A DNA stretch of 6,619 nucleotides from DATKMS01 sp041497995 (GTDB lineage: Bacteria > Desulfobacterota > Binatia > HRBIN30): contig JBGQHM010000381.1 of the NCBI GenBank assembly GCA_041497995.1, positions 1 to 6,619 on the forward strand, written 5' to 3'. Positions 1-6,087 of the stretch are shown here, one piece after another. The translations under genes were made by a program, and so were the position numbers. Below the pieces are notes generated by a model. That model worked only from the letters and a program-made list of their open reading frames with translations. It was not told the origin of the DNA and searched no databases. Within the stretch, counting starts at the first letter, position 1, and each line of letters opens with the position of its first letter.

Positions 1-446
1 ACCTCGGAAGACAGCCCCGCAACATCGAGCGAGCCGGCCGGCGCCAGCATGACCTGCTGCGCTGCGGACGCCAGCAAGTACTCACGCATGCCGGCCTGGG
101 TGAGATGCACCCACACGGTCTTCCCCGCAGCGCGCAGAGCCATGAGGCTACGGCGGAGTTCCTGGACCTTCGCCCATCCCGTGCGCAAGCTGCCGCAGCG
201 CACGAGCACGCCGCGCAAGTTCGGGTCCTCACGCGCCCACCGCAAGAGAGACAGCACATCGAAGTAGTCTTCACGGGCGCGCTGCGCGATGCCCAGTAGG
301 CGATGCTCGACCGGCTCTTCGGGAAGGTCGCCGGCGATGTCCAGCGTCAGCACCCCGTAGGCCGACCGCCGTCCGAACGAACGCAGCAGCGCCTCGGACA
401 GATTCAAATAAGCGAGCAGTCCATATCGCCGCAGCCGACTACGCAT
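1..446 (-). CDS. sppA: Signal peptide peptidase SppA / protease IV-like S49 peptidase, N-terminal part (cut by window edge)
   Basis: Reading the minus strand from ATG at 446 gives 148 complete codons, open to the window edge. The protein matches the N-terminal domain of long (E. coli-type) SppA: a strand ending LTLDIAGDLPEEP (about 33-45), a helix FDVLSLLRWAREDPNLRGVL (62-81), WAKVQELRRSL (91-101), AAGKTVWVHLTQAGMREY (106-123), then LLASAAQQVMLAPAGSLDVAG (124-144), the counterpart of YYLASFANKIWLSP in E. coli. SppA is a membrane-associated serine/lysine protease that degrades cleaved signal peptides. The catalytic Lys (G-x-Y-K-S motif) and the nucleophilic Ser lie beyond the edge, so activity cannot be judged. 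E. coli SppA has a clear membrane anchor; here only about 30 mostly basic or mildly hydrophobic residues precede the first domain strand, so anchoring is doubtful. The frame stays open upstream of 446 but offers no better start. The Shine-Dalgarno is weak (TTGGA). It lies 50 nt after the P450 stop and may share its transcript. Confidence 0.82.
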   Translation of the reverse strand, partial: MRSRLRRYGLLAYLNLSEALLRSFGRRSAYGVLTLDIAGDLPEEPVEHRLLGIAQRAREDYFDVLSLLRWAREDPNLRGVLVRCGSLRTGWAKVQELRRSLMALRAAGKTVWVHLTQAGMREYLLASAAQQVMLAPAGSLDVAGLSSE

Positions 447-496
447 CGTAGGTCCAACTGTGCGCCGTTGATGCGCAGGGCGCAACCGCAGCGACG

Positions 497-1699
497 CTAC
501 TTGGCAACCAGGCGCAGCGGAAGTTTGGTGACGGCGCGGAAGACGATGCTCGGATGCATCGGCAGCGCGGTATCATCGATCCGTTCGAATGCACGCGTCC
601 GCGCCAGCAGCGCGGACAGTGCGACCTGCGCTTCGAGGCGAGCCAGATTCGCCCCCAAGCAATAGTGTGTGCCGAACCCAAACGCGAGGTGCCGGTTCTC
701 GCCGCGGCCGACGTCGAAGCGCTCAGCGTCGGGGAACACCTGCTCATCGTGATTTGCCGATCCGAGCCAGCTGACGACGATCTGCTTGGGTTCGATCGCG
801 TGGCCGCCGATCTCGACACGACGCGTAGCGATGCGCGGATCCAACTGCACCGGTGACGCGTACCGCAACACCTCTTCGACCGTCGACGGCAGCAGATTTG
901 CGTCGGCGCGCAAGCGGGCCAGTTGATCGGGATGGGCCAGCAGCTCGAGCACCACGTTGCCGATCAACGTGGTCGTCGTCTCATTGCCCGCTACGAGCAA
1001 CAAGACGAGCATTCGGATCATCTCGTCGCGGCTGAGTCGGGAGCCCTCGACCTCGGCCTGCACCAAACCGGTGAGCAGATCCTCGTGCGGCTGTCGCCGG
1101 CGCTCATCGGCGAGCGCGGTGAAGTAAGTGCCCATGTCCTCAAGCAGCTTCCCCAGTGCCTCCAGCCGCTCGGGTGGCGGAGGCGAGAACAACGCGTTGC
1201 CCAAGTTCTCAACCGCGGCGTCCGACCACTCTTTGAACTGCTCGCGATCGGCGGCGGGGATGCCGATGATCTCAGCGATCACGATTACCGGCAGCGGGTA
1301 CGTCAGCGCTGCAACGAAGTCGACCTCGCCCCGCTCGAGGGCGCGGTCGAGCAACTCATTGGCAATCTCGTGCATGCGCGGTTCGAGGCGGCGGATGATC
1401 CGCGGCGTGAAGGCCTGGTTGACCAAGCCGCGCAGCCGCGTGTGCTCCGGCGGATCCTGGCCCAACATGCTGGGCGGAGGCAGCTTCTCCGGATTGATCC
1501 CGGCCGGCGGCGGAAAGTGGTTCGACCAGGTCTGCGGGTCGCGGAGGATCGCCTGAATGTCCGCGTAGCGGAAGACTGAGGTGATCGGCAAACCCGGATG
1601 CGAATAGACCGGCTGCTCGCGCCGGGCCCGCGCATACAACGGGAACGGATTGCGTCGGGTCTCCTCATCGAACGGGTTGAAGGTGAAGTCGTCTGCCAT
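497..1699 (-). CDS. Cytochrome P450 (bacterial soluble, CYP107/class I type)
   Basis: The 400-residue protein has the usual length of soluble bacterial P450s and every signature. DPPEHTRLR (82-90) in helix C supplies the His and Arg that contact the heme propionates. AGNETTTT (237-244) in helix I holds the oxygen-activating acid/Thr pair. E276-x-x-R279 is the K-helix motif. FGFGTHYCLG (340-349) is the heme loop, with Cys347 as the thiolate ligand. The family uses O2 and two electrons, normally from ferredoxin and a reductase, to hydroxylate or otherwise oxidise small hydrophobic substrates. The substrate cannot be read from sequence. There is no signal peptide or membrane anchor, so it is cytoplasmic. 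The ATG at 1699 starts a normal N-terminus (FNPFDEETRRNPFPLY). No strong Shine-Dalgarno is visible, which suggests translation coupled to the flavoprotein gene ending 33 nt upstream. No redox partner of the usual type is in the window. Family assignment is secure; the subfamily is not. Confidence 0.96.
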   Translation of the reverse strand: MADDFTFNPFDEETRRNPFPLYARARREQPVYSHPGLPITSVFRYADIQAILRDPQTWSNHFPPPAGINPEKLPPPSMLGQDPPEHTRLRGLVNQAFTPRIIRRLEPRMHEIANELLDRALERGEVDFVAALTYPLPVIVIAEIIGIPAADREQFKEWSDAAVENLGNALFSPPPPERLEALGKLLEDMGTYFTALADERRRQPHEDLLTGLVQAEVEGSRLSRDEMIRMLVLLLVAGNETTTTLIGNVVLELLAHPDQLARLRADANLLPSTVEEVLRYASPVQLDPRIATRRVEIGGHAIEPKQIVVSWLGSANHDEQVFPDAERFDVGRGENRHLAFGFGTHYCLGANLARLEAQVALSALLARTRAFERIDDTALPMHPSIVFRAVTKLPLRLVAK

Positions 1700-1732
1700 C
1701 GACTCGCTTGTAACCGCCCTCGCCGCAGAGGG

Positions 1733-3004
1733 TCAAGCCATGAGGGCACGATGCGTCGCACCGCTCATCGAGCGCGCGGCGGCGCGGCCGGCCACATATC
1801 CCGTCGACCACGCCCACTGGAAGTTGAAGCCACCGATGCGTCCGTCGCAGCCGAGCATCTCACCGACGAGATAGAGGCCCGCGCATTTGCGTGACGCCAT
1901 CGAGCGGTAGTCGATCTCCGCAAGTGGGACCCCACCAGCCGTCACTTCGGCGAAGTTCCACCCGCGTGCGCGCACGACCGGCAGAACGAAGGCGGTCAGG
2001 GTGTGCAGCAAGGCGCGACGGTGCGTGCGAGACAGTTGCGCCGCGCGCACGGTGGGATCGAGACCGGCTGCAAGCAGCAACGCCGCCGCGAGGCGATCGG
2101 GCAGCCGTTCGGCAATCAGCCGTTGCACAGAGGCACGAGGGCGCACCGTGGTCGCTTCAATCAACCACTCTTCCACCTGCGCGAAGCTGGAGCCCGGTAG
2201 AAAGTTGCAGCGCATCTCGACCGGCTGCCCACCGGCCTGCGCGATCACCCAGTGGCGGCTGGCGTCCATGACCACCGGACCGCTGATACCAAAGTGCGTC
2301 CACAGCAGACTGCCCGTACGCCGATCGATCAGCGCGCCGTCGGCATACGTCGACAGCTCGACCGGCCGTGACAAGCCGGAGAGCGCAGCGTGGAATCCGT
2401 CCTGCAGCACCAGAGGCACCAGCGCAGGGAATGTGGGTGCCACGGTATGACCCAGACGACGCACGATGTCCCAGCCACTGCCGTCGCTGCCCGTCCGCGG
2501 CAAGGAGCAGCCGCCGGTCGCCATGATCACGCGCGCCGCGCGGAGCACACCGTGCTGATGCGCGACGCTGAACGATGCGCCGGACGCGGTTGGTGCAATG
2601 TCATCGACACGATGGTGCGGGCGGACCGCTACCCCGAGCGCGGCACAGCGGTGCAGCAGCGCGTCGAGCACTGTGCGCGCGCTGTCACTCACCGGGAAGA
2701 GCTTGCCGGTGTCCTCGCGCTTGAGAGGTACGCCTAGCCCAGCGAACCATCGGCTCGTTTGCTCTTCGTCGAACGCGGCAAGGATGTTGCGCACGACGGG
2801 CTGCGACCCGTTGAAGTCGTCCGGCCGCACCACGTCGTGCGTCACGTTGCAGCGCCCGCCGCCAGAGATGAGGATCTTCGCACCAATCTTGGTAGCGCCA
2901 TCGAGGAGGACAATCCGCTCTGCTCCGGCCTCGGCGCTGAAGATGGCCGCCGCCAGACCAGCAGCGCCAGCGCCGACGATGGCGATGTCGCATCGGTCAT
3001 CCAT
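1733..3004 (-). CDS. HI0933/BaiN (YhiN)-family FAD-dependent oxidoreductase
   Basis: This 423-residue flavoprotein belongs to the HI0933-like family, which is usually about 400 residues. The N-terminal Rossmann fold has the dinucleotide motif GAGAAG (11-16) after IAIV. The family hallmark GGGRCNVT (48-55) follows. Next come TGKLFPVSD (99-107), a second FAD-contact strand MATGG (161-165), the LWTHFGISGP segment (234-243), TAGGV (355-359) and a C-terminal FAD-closing motif, GEMLGCDGRIGGFNFQWAWS (381-400). Family members are cytoplasmic. BaiN of gut clostridia is proposed to reduce bile-acid intermediates, and others are annotated as aminoacetone oxidase-like, but the natural substrate is mostly unknown. 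The start is well fixed: ATG at 3004 has GGTGAG (3015-3010) five nt upstream, and an in-frame TGA sits three codons before it. It is the first gene of the minus-strand group with P450 and sppA, and is divergent from the gene starting at 3113. Specific activity is not inferred. Confidence 0.94.
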   Translation of the reverse strand: MDDRCDIAIVGAGAAGLAAAIFSAEAGAERIVLLDGATKIGAKILISGGGRCNVTHDVVRPDDFNGSQPVVRNILAAFDEEQTSRWFAGLGVPLKREDTGKLFPVSDSARTVLDALLHRCAALGVAVRPHHRVDDIAPTASGASFSVAHQHGVLRAARVIMATGGCSLPRTGSDGSGWDIVRRLGHTVAPTFPALVPLVLQDGFHAALSGLSRPVELSTYADGALIDRRTGSLLWTHFGISGPVVMDASRHWVIAQAGGQPVEMRCNFLPGSSFAQVEEWLIEATTVRPRASVQRLIAERLPDRLAAALLLAAGLDPTVRAAQLSRTHRRALLHTLTAFVLPVVRARGWNFAEVTAGGVPLAEIDYRSMASRKCAGLYLVGEMLGCDGRIGGFNFQWAWSTGYVAGRAAARSMSGATHRALMA

Positions 3005-3112
3005 CTCGGCTCACCAGATAGCACAGCGCCGCTCTTGCGGCCCGATGCTCGTGCGCTATGCATAGACGGCCGGTACCGAGGCGCGTGCCACAGCGTGGCA
3101 GGGAGGAGTCGG
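3005..3112. promoter_or_regulatory. Divergent intergenic region with two perfect inverted repeats
   Basis: These 108 nt separate the minus-strand flavoprotein gene from the plus-strand unknown gene, so promoters for both directions should lie here. Two symmetric elements are visible: the 10-bp palindrome CTATGCATAG (3056-3065) and a 6-bp inverted repeat, TGCCAC/GTGGCA, around AGC (3086-3100), ending directly before the Shine-Dalgarno of the plus-strand gene. A possible plus-strand promoter is TTGCGG (3035-3040) with TATGCA (3057-3062) at 16-nt spacing. The -10 match is poor (3 of 6), so the promoter is weakly supported. The repeats are seen directly; regulatory function is inferred. Confidence 0.4.
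3102..3106 (+). promoter_or_regulatory. Shine-Dalgarno fixing the start of the 183-residue gene
   Basis: GGAGG, within GGGAGGAG, lies 6 nt before ATG at 3113. This decides for 3113 over the in-frame ATG at 3119 (12 nt away) and over the long open extension reaching back to 2759, which would run antisense through the flavoprotein gene. Confidence 0.75.
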
Positions 3113-3664
3113 ATGCGAATGAACCCTAGCGATTGCGTTCTATACAGTGGCGGGTTGAAGGGTGCCGAGGCTGCCTTTGGGGCGGCCGCCGAACTTCATG
3201 GCATCGAAGAGGTGAACTTCACCTTCGACGACCACGTGATTGAACGCACCCGCGGGGTGCGCACGCTCAGCCATGCCGAGCTCATGCACGGCGATGTCAG
3301 CCTGGCATACGTCTCAAAGCTGCTGCACCGCCACTATCCGGAGACGGACTACATCAAGAAGGTGCTGCAGACGATCTGGCATCAAATCAACAACGCCCAG
3401 GAAGTGTACGTGGTCGGCAAGGTGCTCGACGACGACACCGTGATGGGTGGCACAGGCTGGGGCGCCGAGTTCGCCAAGCTGTGCAACAAACCGGTGTGCG
3501 TCTTCGATCAGGATCGCAATGGTTGGTTGCGTTGGACTGGCTCTGCCTGGGAGTCCCACGAGCCCTCGATCACCCACCCGCACTTCGCCGGGACCGGCAC
3601 GCGCTTCTTGCGCGACAACGGTAAGGCGGCGATCACGCAATTGTTCGCCCGTTCCTTCAAGTAG
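3113..3664 (+). CDS. Conserved-looking protein of unknown function, possible Rossmann/SLOG-like nucleotide-binding fold
   Basis: I do not recognise a named family for this 183-residue protein. It begins with a strand and glycine turn, CVLYSGGLKGAEAAFG (8-23), followed by a helix. QINNAQEVYVVGKVL (91-105) resembles the strand of Rossmann-like proteins that precedes a ligand loop. GGTGWGAEFAKLCNKPVCVF (112-131) looks like the glycine/Thr phosphate loop, helix and strand of SLOG/YspA/DprA-like nucleotide-binding domains. The tail has two Trp-containing strands and HFAGTGTRFL (157-166). It is rich in charged and His residues (THPH, 154-157) and has no signal peptide or membrane segment, so it is probably cytoplasmic. 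The start at 3113 has a strong Shine-Dalgarno. The stop TAG is in frame with the next gene 12 nt downstream, implying co-transcription. Codon use matches its neighbours. That it is a real gene is well supported; the SLOG assignment is inference from motif shape only. Confidence 0.85.
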   Translation: MRMNPSDCVLYSGGLKGAEAAFGAAAELHGIEEVNFTFDDHVIERTRGVRTLSHAELMHGDVSLAYVSKLLHRHYPETDYIKKVLQTIWHQINNAQEVYVVGKVLDDDTVMGGTGWGAEFAKLCNKPVCVFDQDRNGWLRWTGSAWESHEPSITHPHFAGTGTRFLRDNGKAAITQLFARSFK

Positions 3665-3676
3665 TACGCAGTCGCG

Positions 3677-4465
3677 ATGTTGCGTCTGCGCGCCGTCTGC
3701 ATCGGGCTCGCGCTGCTGCTGAGTGGCTCGGCTGTCCACTCGACACCGCCACCAACGCCGGGAGCTCCGGTAGCGCTCGATGTGCACGTGCTGAAAACCT
3801 ATCCGCACGATCCGGAAGCCTTCACTCAAGGATTGCTGCTGCACAACGGTACACTCTACGAGAGCACCGGCCGTTATGGGGTCTCCGACCTCCGCGCTGT
3901 CGAGCGTGATACCGGTCGCGTGTTGCGGTCCACGCCACTTTCCACCATGTACTTTGGCGAGGGACTCGCGCTCGTCGGCGAGCGTCTGATTCAGCTCACG
4001 TGGGTCGAGCATGTCGCCTTCGAGTACGATCTGTCGACGTTCCGCGCAGTCGGCAAGCTCACGTACAAGACAGATGGTTGGGGCCTCTGCTACGACGGCA
4101 CTCGGATCGTCATGAGCGACGGCAGCGACACCCTGTATTTCCGCGACCCAGTAACGTTCGCCGTGACCAGTCGGATCGGCGTGACGCTCAACGGACGACC
4201 CCGAACCGCCCTCAATGAGCTGGAATGCGTCGGTGATGCGGTGTTTGCCAACATCTGGCAGACGGACACAATCGTAAAAGTCGATCCGCACACCGGCGTG
4301 GTCACCGCCACCATCAACGCGTCCGGGTTGCTGACGCCGGCGGAGCGGTCACACGCAGATGTCCTCAACGGCATCGCCTATGACGCCAGCCGCGGCACCT
4401 TCCTCATCACCGGCAAGCTGTGGCCGAAGCTGTTTGAAGCGGAGTTCGTGCCGCACGCGCGGTGA
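3677..4465 (+). CDS. Glutaminyl-peptide cyclotransferase (glutamine cyclotransferase, five-bladed beta-propeller type), secreted
   Basis: The 262-residue protein matches the plant/bacterial glutamine cyclotransferase family, which converts N-terminal Gln of peptides to pyroglutamate with release of ammonia. Conserved blocks in order are DPEAFTQGL (45-53), ESTGRYGVSDLR (62-73), FGEGLAL (93-99), GWGLCYDG (134-141), SDGSDTLYF (147-155), LNELECVGDAVFANIW (179-194), VLNGIAYD (229-236) and LITGKLWPKLFEAEF (243-257). The repeating strand pattern fits a small beta-propeller. Residues 1-23 look like a Sec signal peptide (basic start, hydrophobic core LALLLSGSAV), with no lipobox Cys, so a periplasmic or extracellular location is expected. 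ATG at 3677 is the only sensible start: an in-frame TAG, the stop of the previous gene, sits four codons upstream. No Shine-Dalgarno is clear, suggesting translational coupling. The gene ends 5 nt from the convergent malQ stop. Its physiological substrate in bacteria is generally unknown. Confidence 0.93.
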   Translation: MLRLRAVCIGLALLLSGSAVHSTPPPTPGAPVALDVHVLKTYPHDPEAFTQGLLLHNGTLYESTGRYGVSDLRAVERDTGRVLRSTPLSTMYFGEGLALVGERLIQLTWVEHVAFEYDLSTFRAVGKLTYKTDGWGLCYDGTRIVMSDGSDTLYFRDPVTFAVTSRIGVTLNGRPRTALNELECVGDAVFANIWQTDTIVKVDPHTGVVTATINASGLLTPAERSHADVLNGIAYDASRGTFLITGKLWPKLFEAEFVPHAR

Positions 4466-4477
4466 GAGCGTCACCGC
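4459..4477. terminator. Perfect hairpin spanning both convergent stop codons
   Basis: GCGGTGA (4459-4465) and TCACCGC (4471-4477) form a perfect 7-bp inverted repeat around the loop GAGCG. The left arm ends in the TGA of the cyclotransferase gene; the right arm begins with the complement of the malQ TGA. The symmetry would fold equally in either transcript. Neither side is followed by a T-run, so a classical intrinsic terminator is not shown. Because only 5 nt separate the genes, any terminator must overlap coding sequence. Confidence 0.4.
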
Positions 4478-6087
4478 CTGGAGCGCCCCGTCTCGTCGAT
4501 CAACGCGCGAATCGCCTCCATCCGCTCGCGCACGTCCGCAACGGTGTCGAGCGCGTCGGTCTCGACCGGCAAGCGGTAACTCCAATTGTGCCCATCGGTC
4601 GTTGCCGGCGTGTTGATGCGCTCGCGCCAGCCGAAGAGGTCTTGGATCGGGAGGATCGTAAGCAGCGAACCCGCTTCGTAGAGTCGGCGGAGCAACGCCA
4701 GGTGCAGCTGCAGCGTCCACGGCGGTGCGGTGTCGTCTGCGTCCGGCCTCGCGTTTGCGAGCTGCAGCGATTGGATGGCTGCAATGCGTTCCTCCCGACC
4801 CAGCGTTTCCCACCACACCAACAGGGTGTCGGTGTCGTGGGTCCCGGTGGTCGCCACTGACAGCGGCGGATAGGATCGCGGATCAACAAACCCGCCGTCG
4901 CGGCGCTCCCACCGCAGGACTTTGTAACCCGGTATGCCGAGTCGGTTCAGCGAGTCGCGCACCCAGTCGGGAACGGTGCCGAGATCCTCGGCGATCACGC
5001 CGCTCTCCCCCGCCTCTTCCAGCAGTGCGGTCAGGAGGTCGTGCCCCTGGGCAGCCTGCTCGGCGTGTTCCTGCGGCACGAAGCCGGAGCTGCCGCCCGC
5101 GCGGACTGGAATCGCGTAGGTCCGATAGAGGCCGACGACATGATCGACGCGGAACAGATCGAAGACGTCGCGAGCTTGGCGGGCGCGCTGTCGCCACCAG
5201 TCGAAGCCGCTGGCGCGCATTGCCGGCCAATCGTACAGCGGCAGACCCCAGGCCTGACCGGTAGCGCTGAAGGCGTCGGGCGGCGCACCAGCCGAGCTGT
5301 TCAGATCAAAGAGTCCCTGATGCGCCCACACGTCGGCACTATCACGTCCACAGACGAACGAGAGGTCGCCCTTGATGAGCACCCCGCGCCGGCGCGCTTG
5401 GGCACGCACGGCATTCCATTGCTCAGCCGCGTTCCATTGGATGTACTGAAAGAAGCGGATGCGCTGCTGTAACGCGGCAGCGGTGCGCTGCACAGCCTCC
5501 GGATCACAGACGCGAAGCGCATCAGGCCACATCTCCCAACTCGTCCAACGACGCCGCTCCTTGATGGCACGAAACACGGCGTAGGGATCCAGCCACGACG
5601 CGTTGCCGACGCAGAACCGTTCGAACGCCACGGTGCGATCGCTCGACGCCGGCAGGCACTCGAACGCTTCGAAGCCGAGCTCCAACAGCTGCAGTTTCAG
5701 CATATAGGCGCGGCGGCGAAGCCGCTCGGAGGACTGCCGCGCGCGGCGCATCTGCGCGCGGACGCTGCGTGTGTCGGCAAACTCCTGGGCGGCACGGCTG
5801 TGCTCGACCTCCGGGACCTGCGACACCGAGACGTACGCAGGATCGATGGCAAACGCGCTCACTGTATTGTATGGGCTCGCTTCACCGATCGCCGTCTCGT
5901 TTACGGGCAAGAGCTGAATCACCCGTTGATCCCAGTGGTCCATCCAGTCGATGAACGGGATGAGATCCAGGATCTCGCCTGTCCCCAGGTCGTACGCGCC
6001 ACGCAACGCAAACAGCGGCAACGCCACACCCGCGGCGCGGGGAAATTGATGTTGGGACGTCACGACGGCGGGTGATTCGTTGATCAC
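4471..6087 (-). CDS. malQ: 4-alpha-glucanotransferase (amylomaltase, GH77)
   Basis: From GTG at 6087 the protein is 538 residues. It transfers alpha-1,4-glucan segments between malto-oligosaccharides and acts in the cytoplasm in maltodextrin or glycogen turnover. The N-terminus has PLFALRGAYDLGTGEILDLI (24-43) and LLPVNETAIGEASPYNTVSA (59-78). The central region has GDLSFVCGRDSADVWAHQGLF (240-260) and FSATGQAWGLPLYDWPAM (273-290). The catalytic residues by family homology are Asp315 in FRVDH (312-316), Glu367 in IAEDLG (365-370) and Asp418 in THD (416-418). QDLFGWRERINTPATTDGHN (482-501) closes the fold. It is near the compact Thermus type (about 500) and shorter than E. coli MalQ (about 690). 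After FRVDH it reads VVGLYRTYAIP rather than the usual FRGF-type sequence. GTG at 6087 overlaps the osmC stop by 4 nt, with GGAG 11 nt upstream, and suits the homology start. The open frame to 6390 lies inside osmC in another frame and lacks homology. Confidence 0.95.
   Translation of the reverse strand: MINESPAVVTSQHQFPRAAGVALPLFALRGAYDLGTGEILDLIPFIDWMDHWDQRVIQLLPVNETAIGEASPYNTVSAFAIDPAYVSVSQVPEVEHSRAAQEFADTRSVRAQMRRARQSSERLRRRAYMLKLQLLELGFEAFECLPASSDRTVAFERFCVGNASWLDPYAVFRAIKERRRWTSWEMWPDALRVCDPEAVQRTAAALQQRIRFFQYIQWNAAEQWNAVRAQARRRGVLIKGDLSFVCGRDSADVWAHQGLFDLNSSAGAPPDAFSATGQAWGLPLYDWPAMRASGFDWWRQRARQARDVFDLFRVDHVVGLYRTYAIPVRAGGSSGFVPQEHAEQAAQGHDLLTALLEEAGESGVIAEDLGTVPDWVRDSLNRLGIPGYKVLRWERRDGGFVDPRSYPPLSVATTGTHDTDTLLVWWETLGREERIAAIQSLQLANARPDADDTAPPWTLQLHLALLRRLYEAGSLLTILPIQDLFGWRERINTPATTDGHNWSYRLPVETDALDTVADVRERMEAIRALIDETGRSRR

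Noticed and set aside
447..496. Possible terminator or promoter between the P450 gene and sppA
   Set aside because: The 50 nt show no hairpin with a T-run and no convincing -35/-10 pair.
49..665. Several plus-strand open frames of 60-120 codons at the left end
   Set aside because: They are low-complexity Arg/Ala/Ser-rich products antisense to sppA and the end of the P450 gene. The minus strand gives a recognisable SppA domain instead.
923..1579. 218-codon plus-strand open frame
   Set aside because: It is antisense to the P450 core, whose heme and helix-I motifs prove the coding strand. It is a GC-driven shadow frame.
2759..3112. Long open upstream extension of the plus-strand 183-residue gene
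   Set aside because: It runs antisense through the start of the flavoprotein gene, is not protein-like in composition, and a strong Shine-Dalgarno marks the start at 3113.
3314..4291. 325-codon minus-strand open frame
   Set aside because: It is antisense to the unknown gene and the cyclotransferase. Both have clear protein character, while this frame shows no recognisable domain and is explained by high third-position GC.
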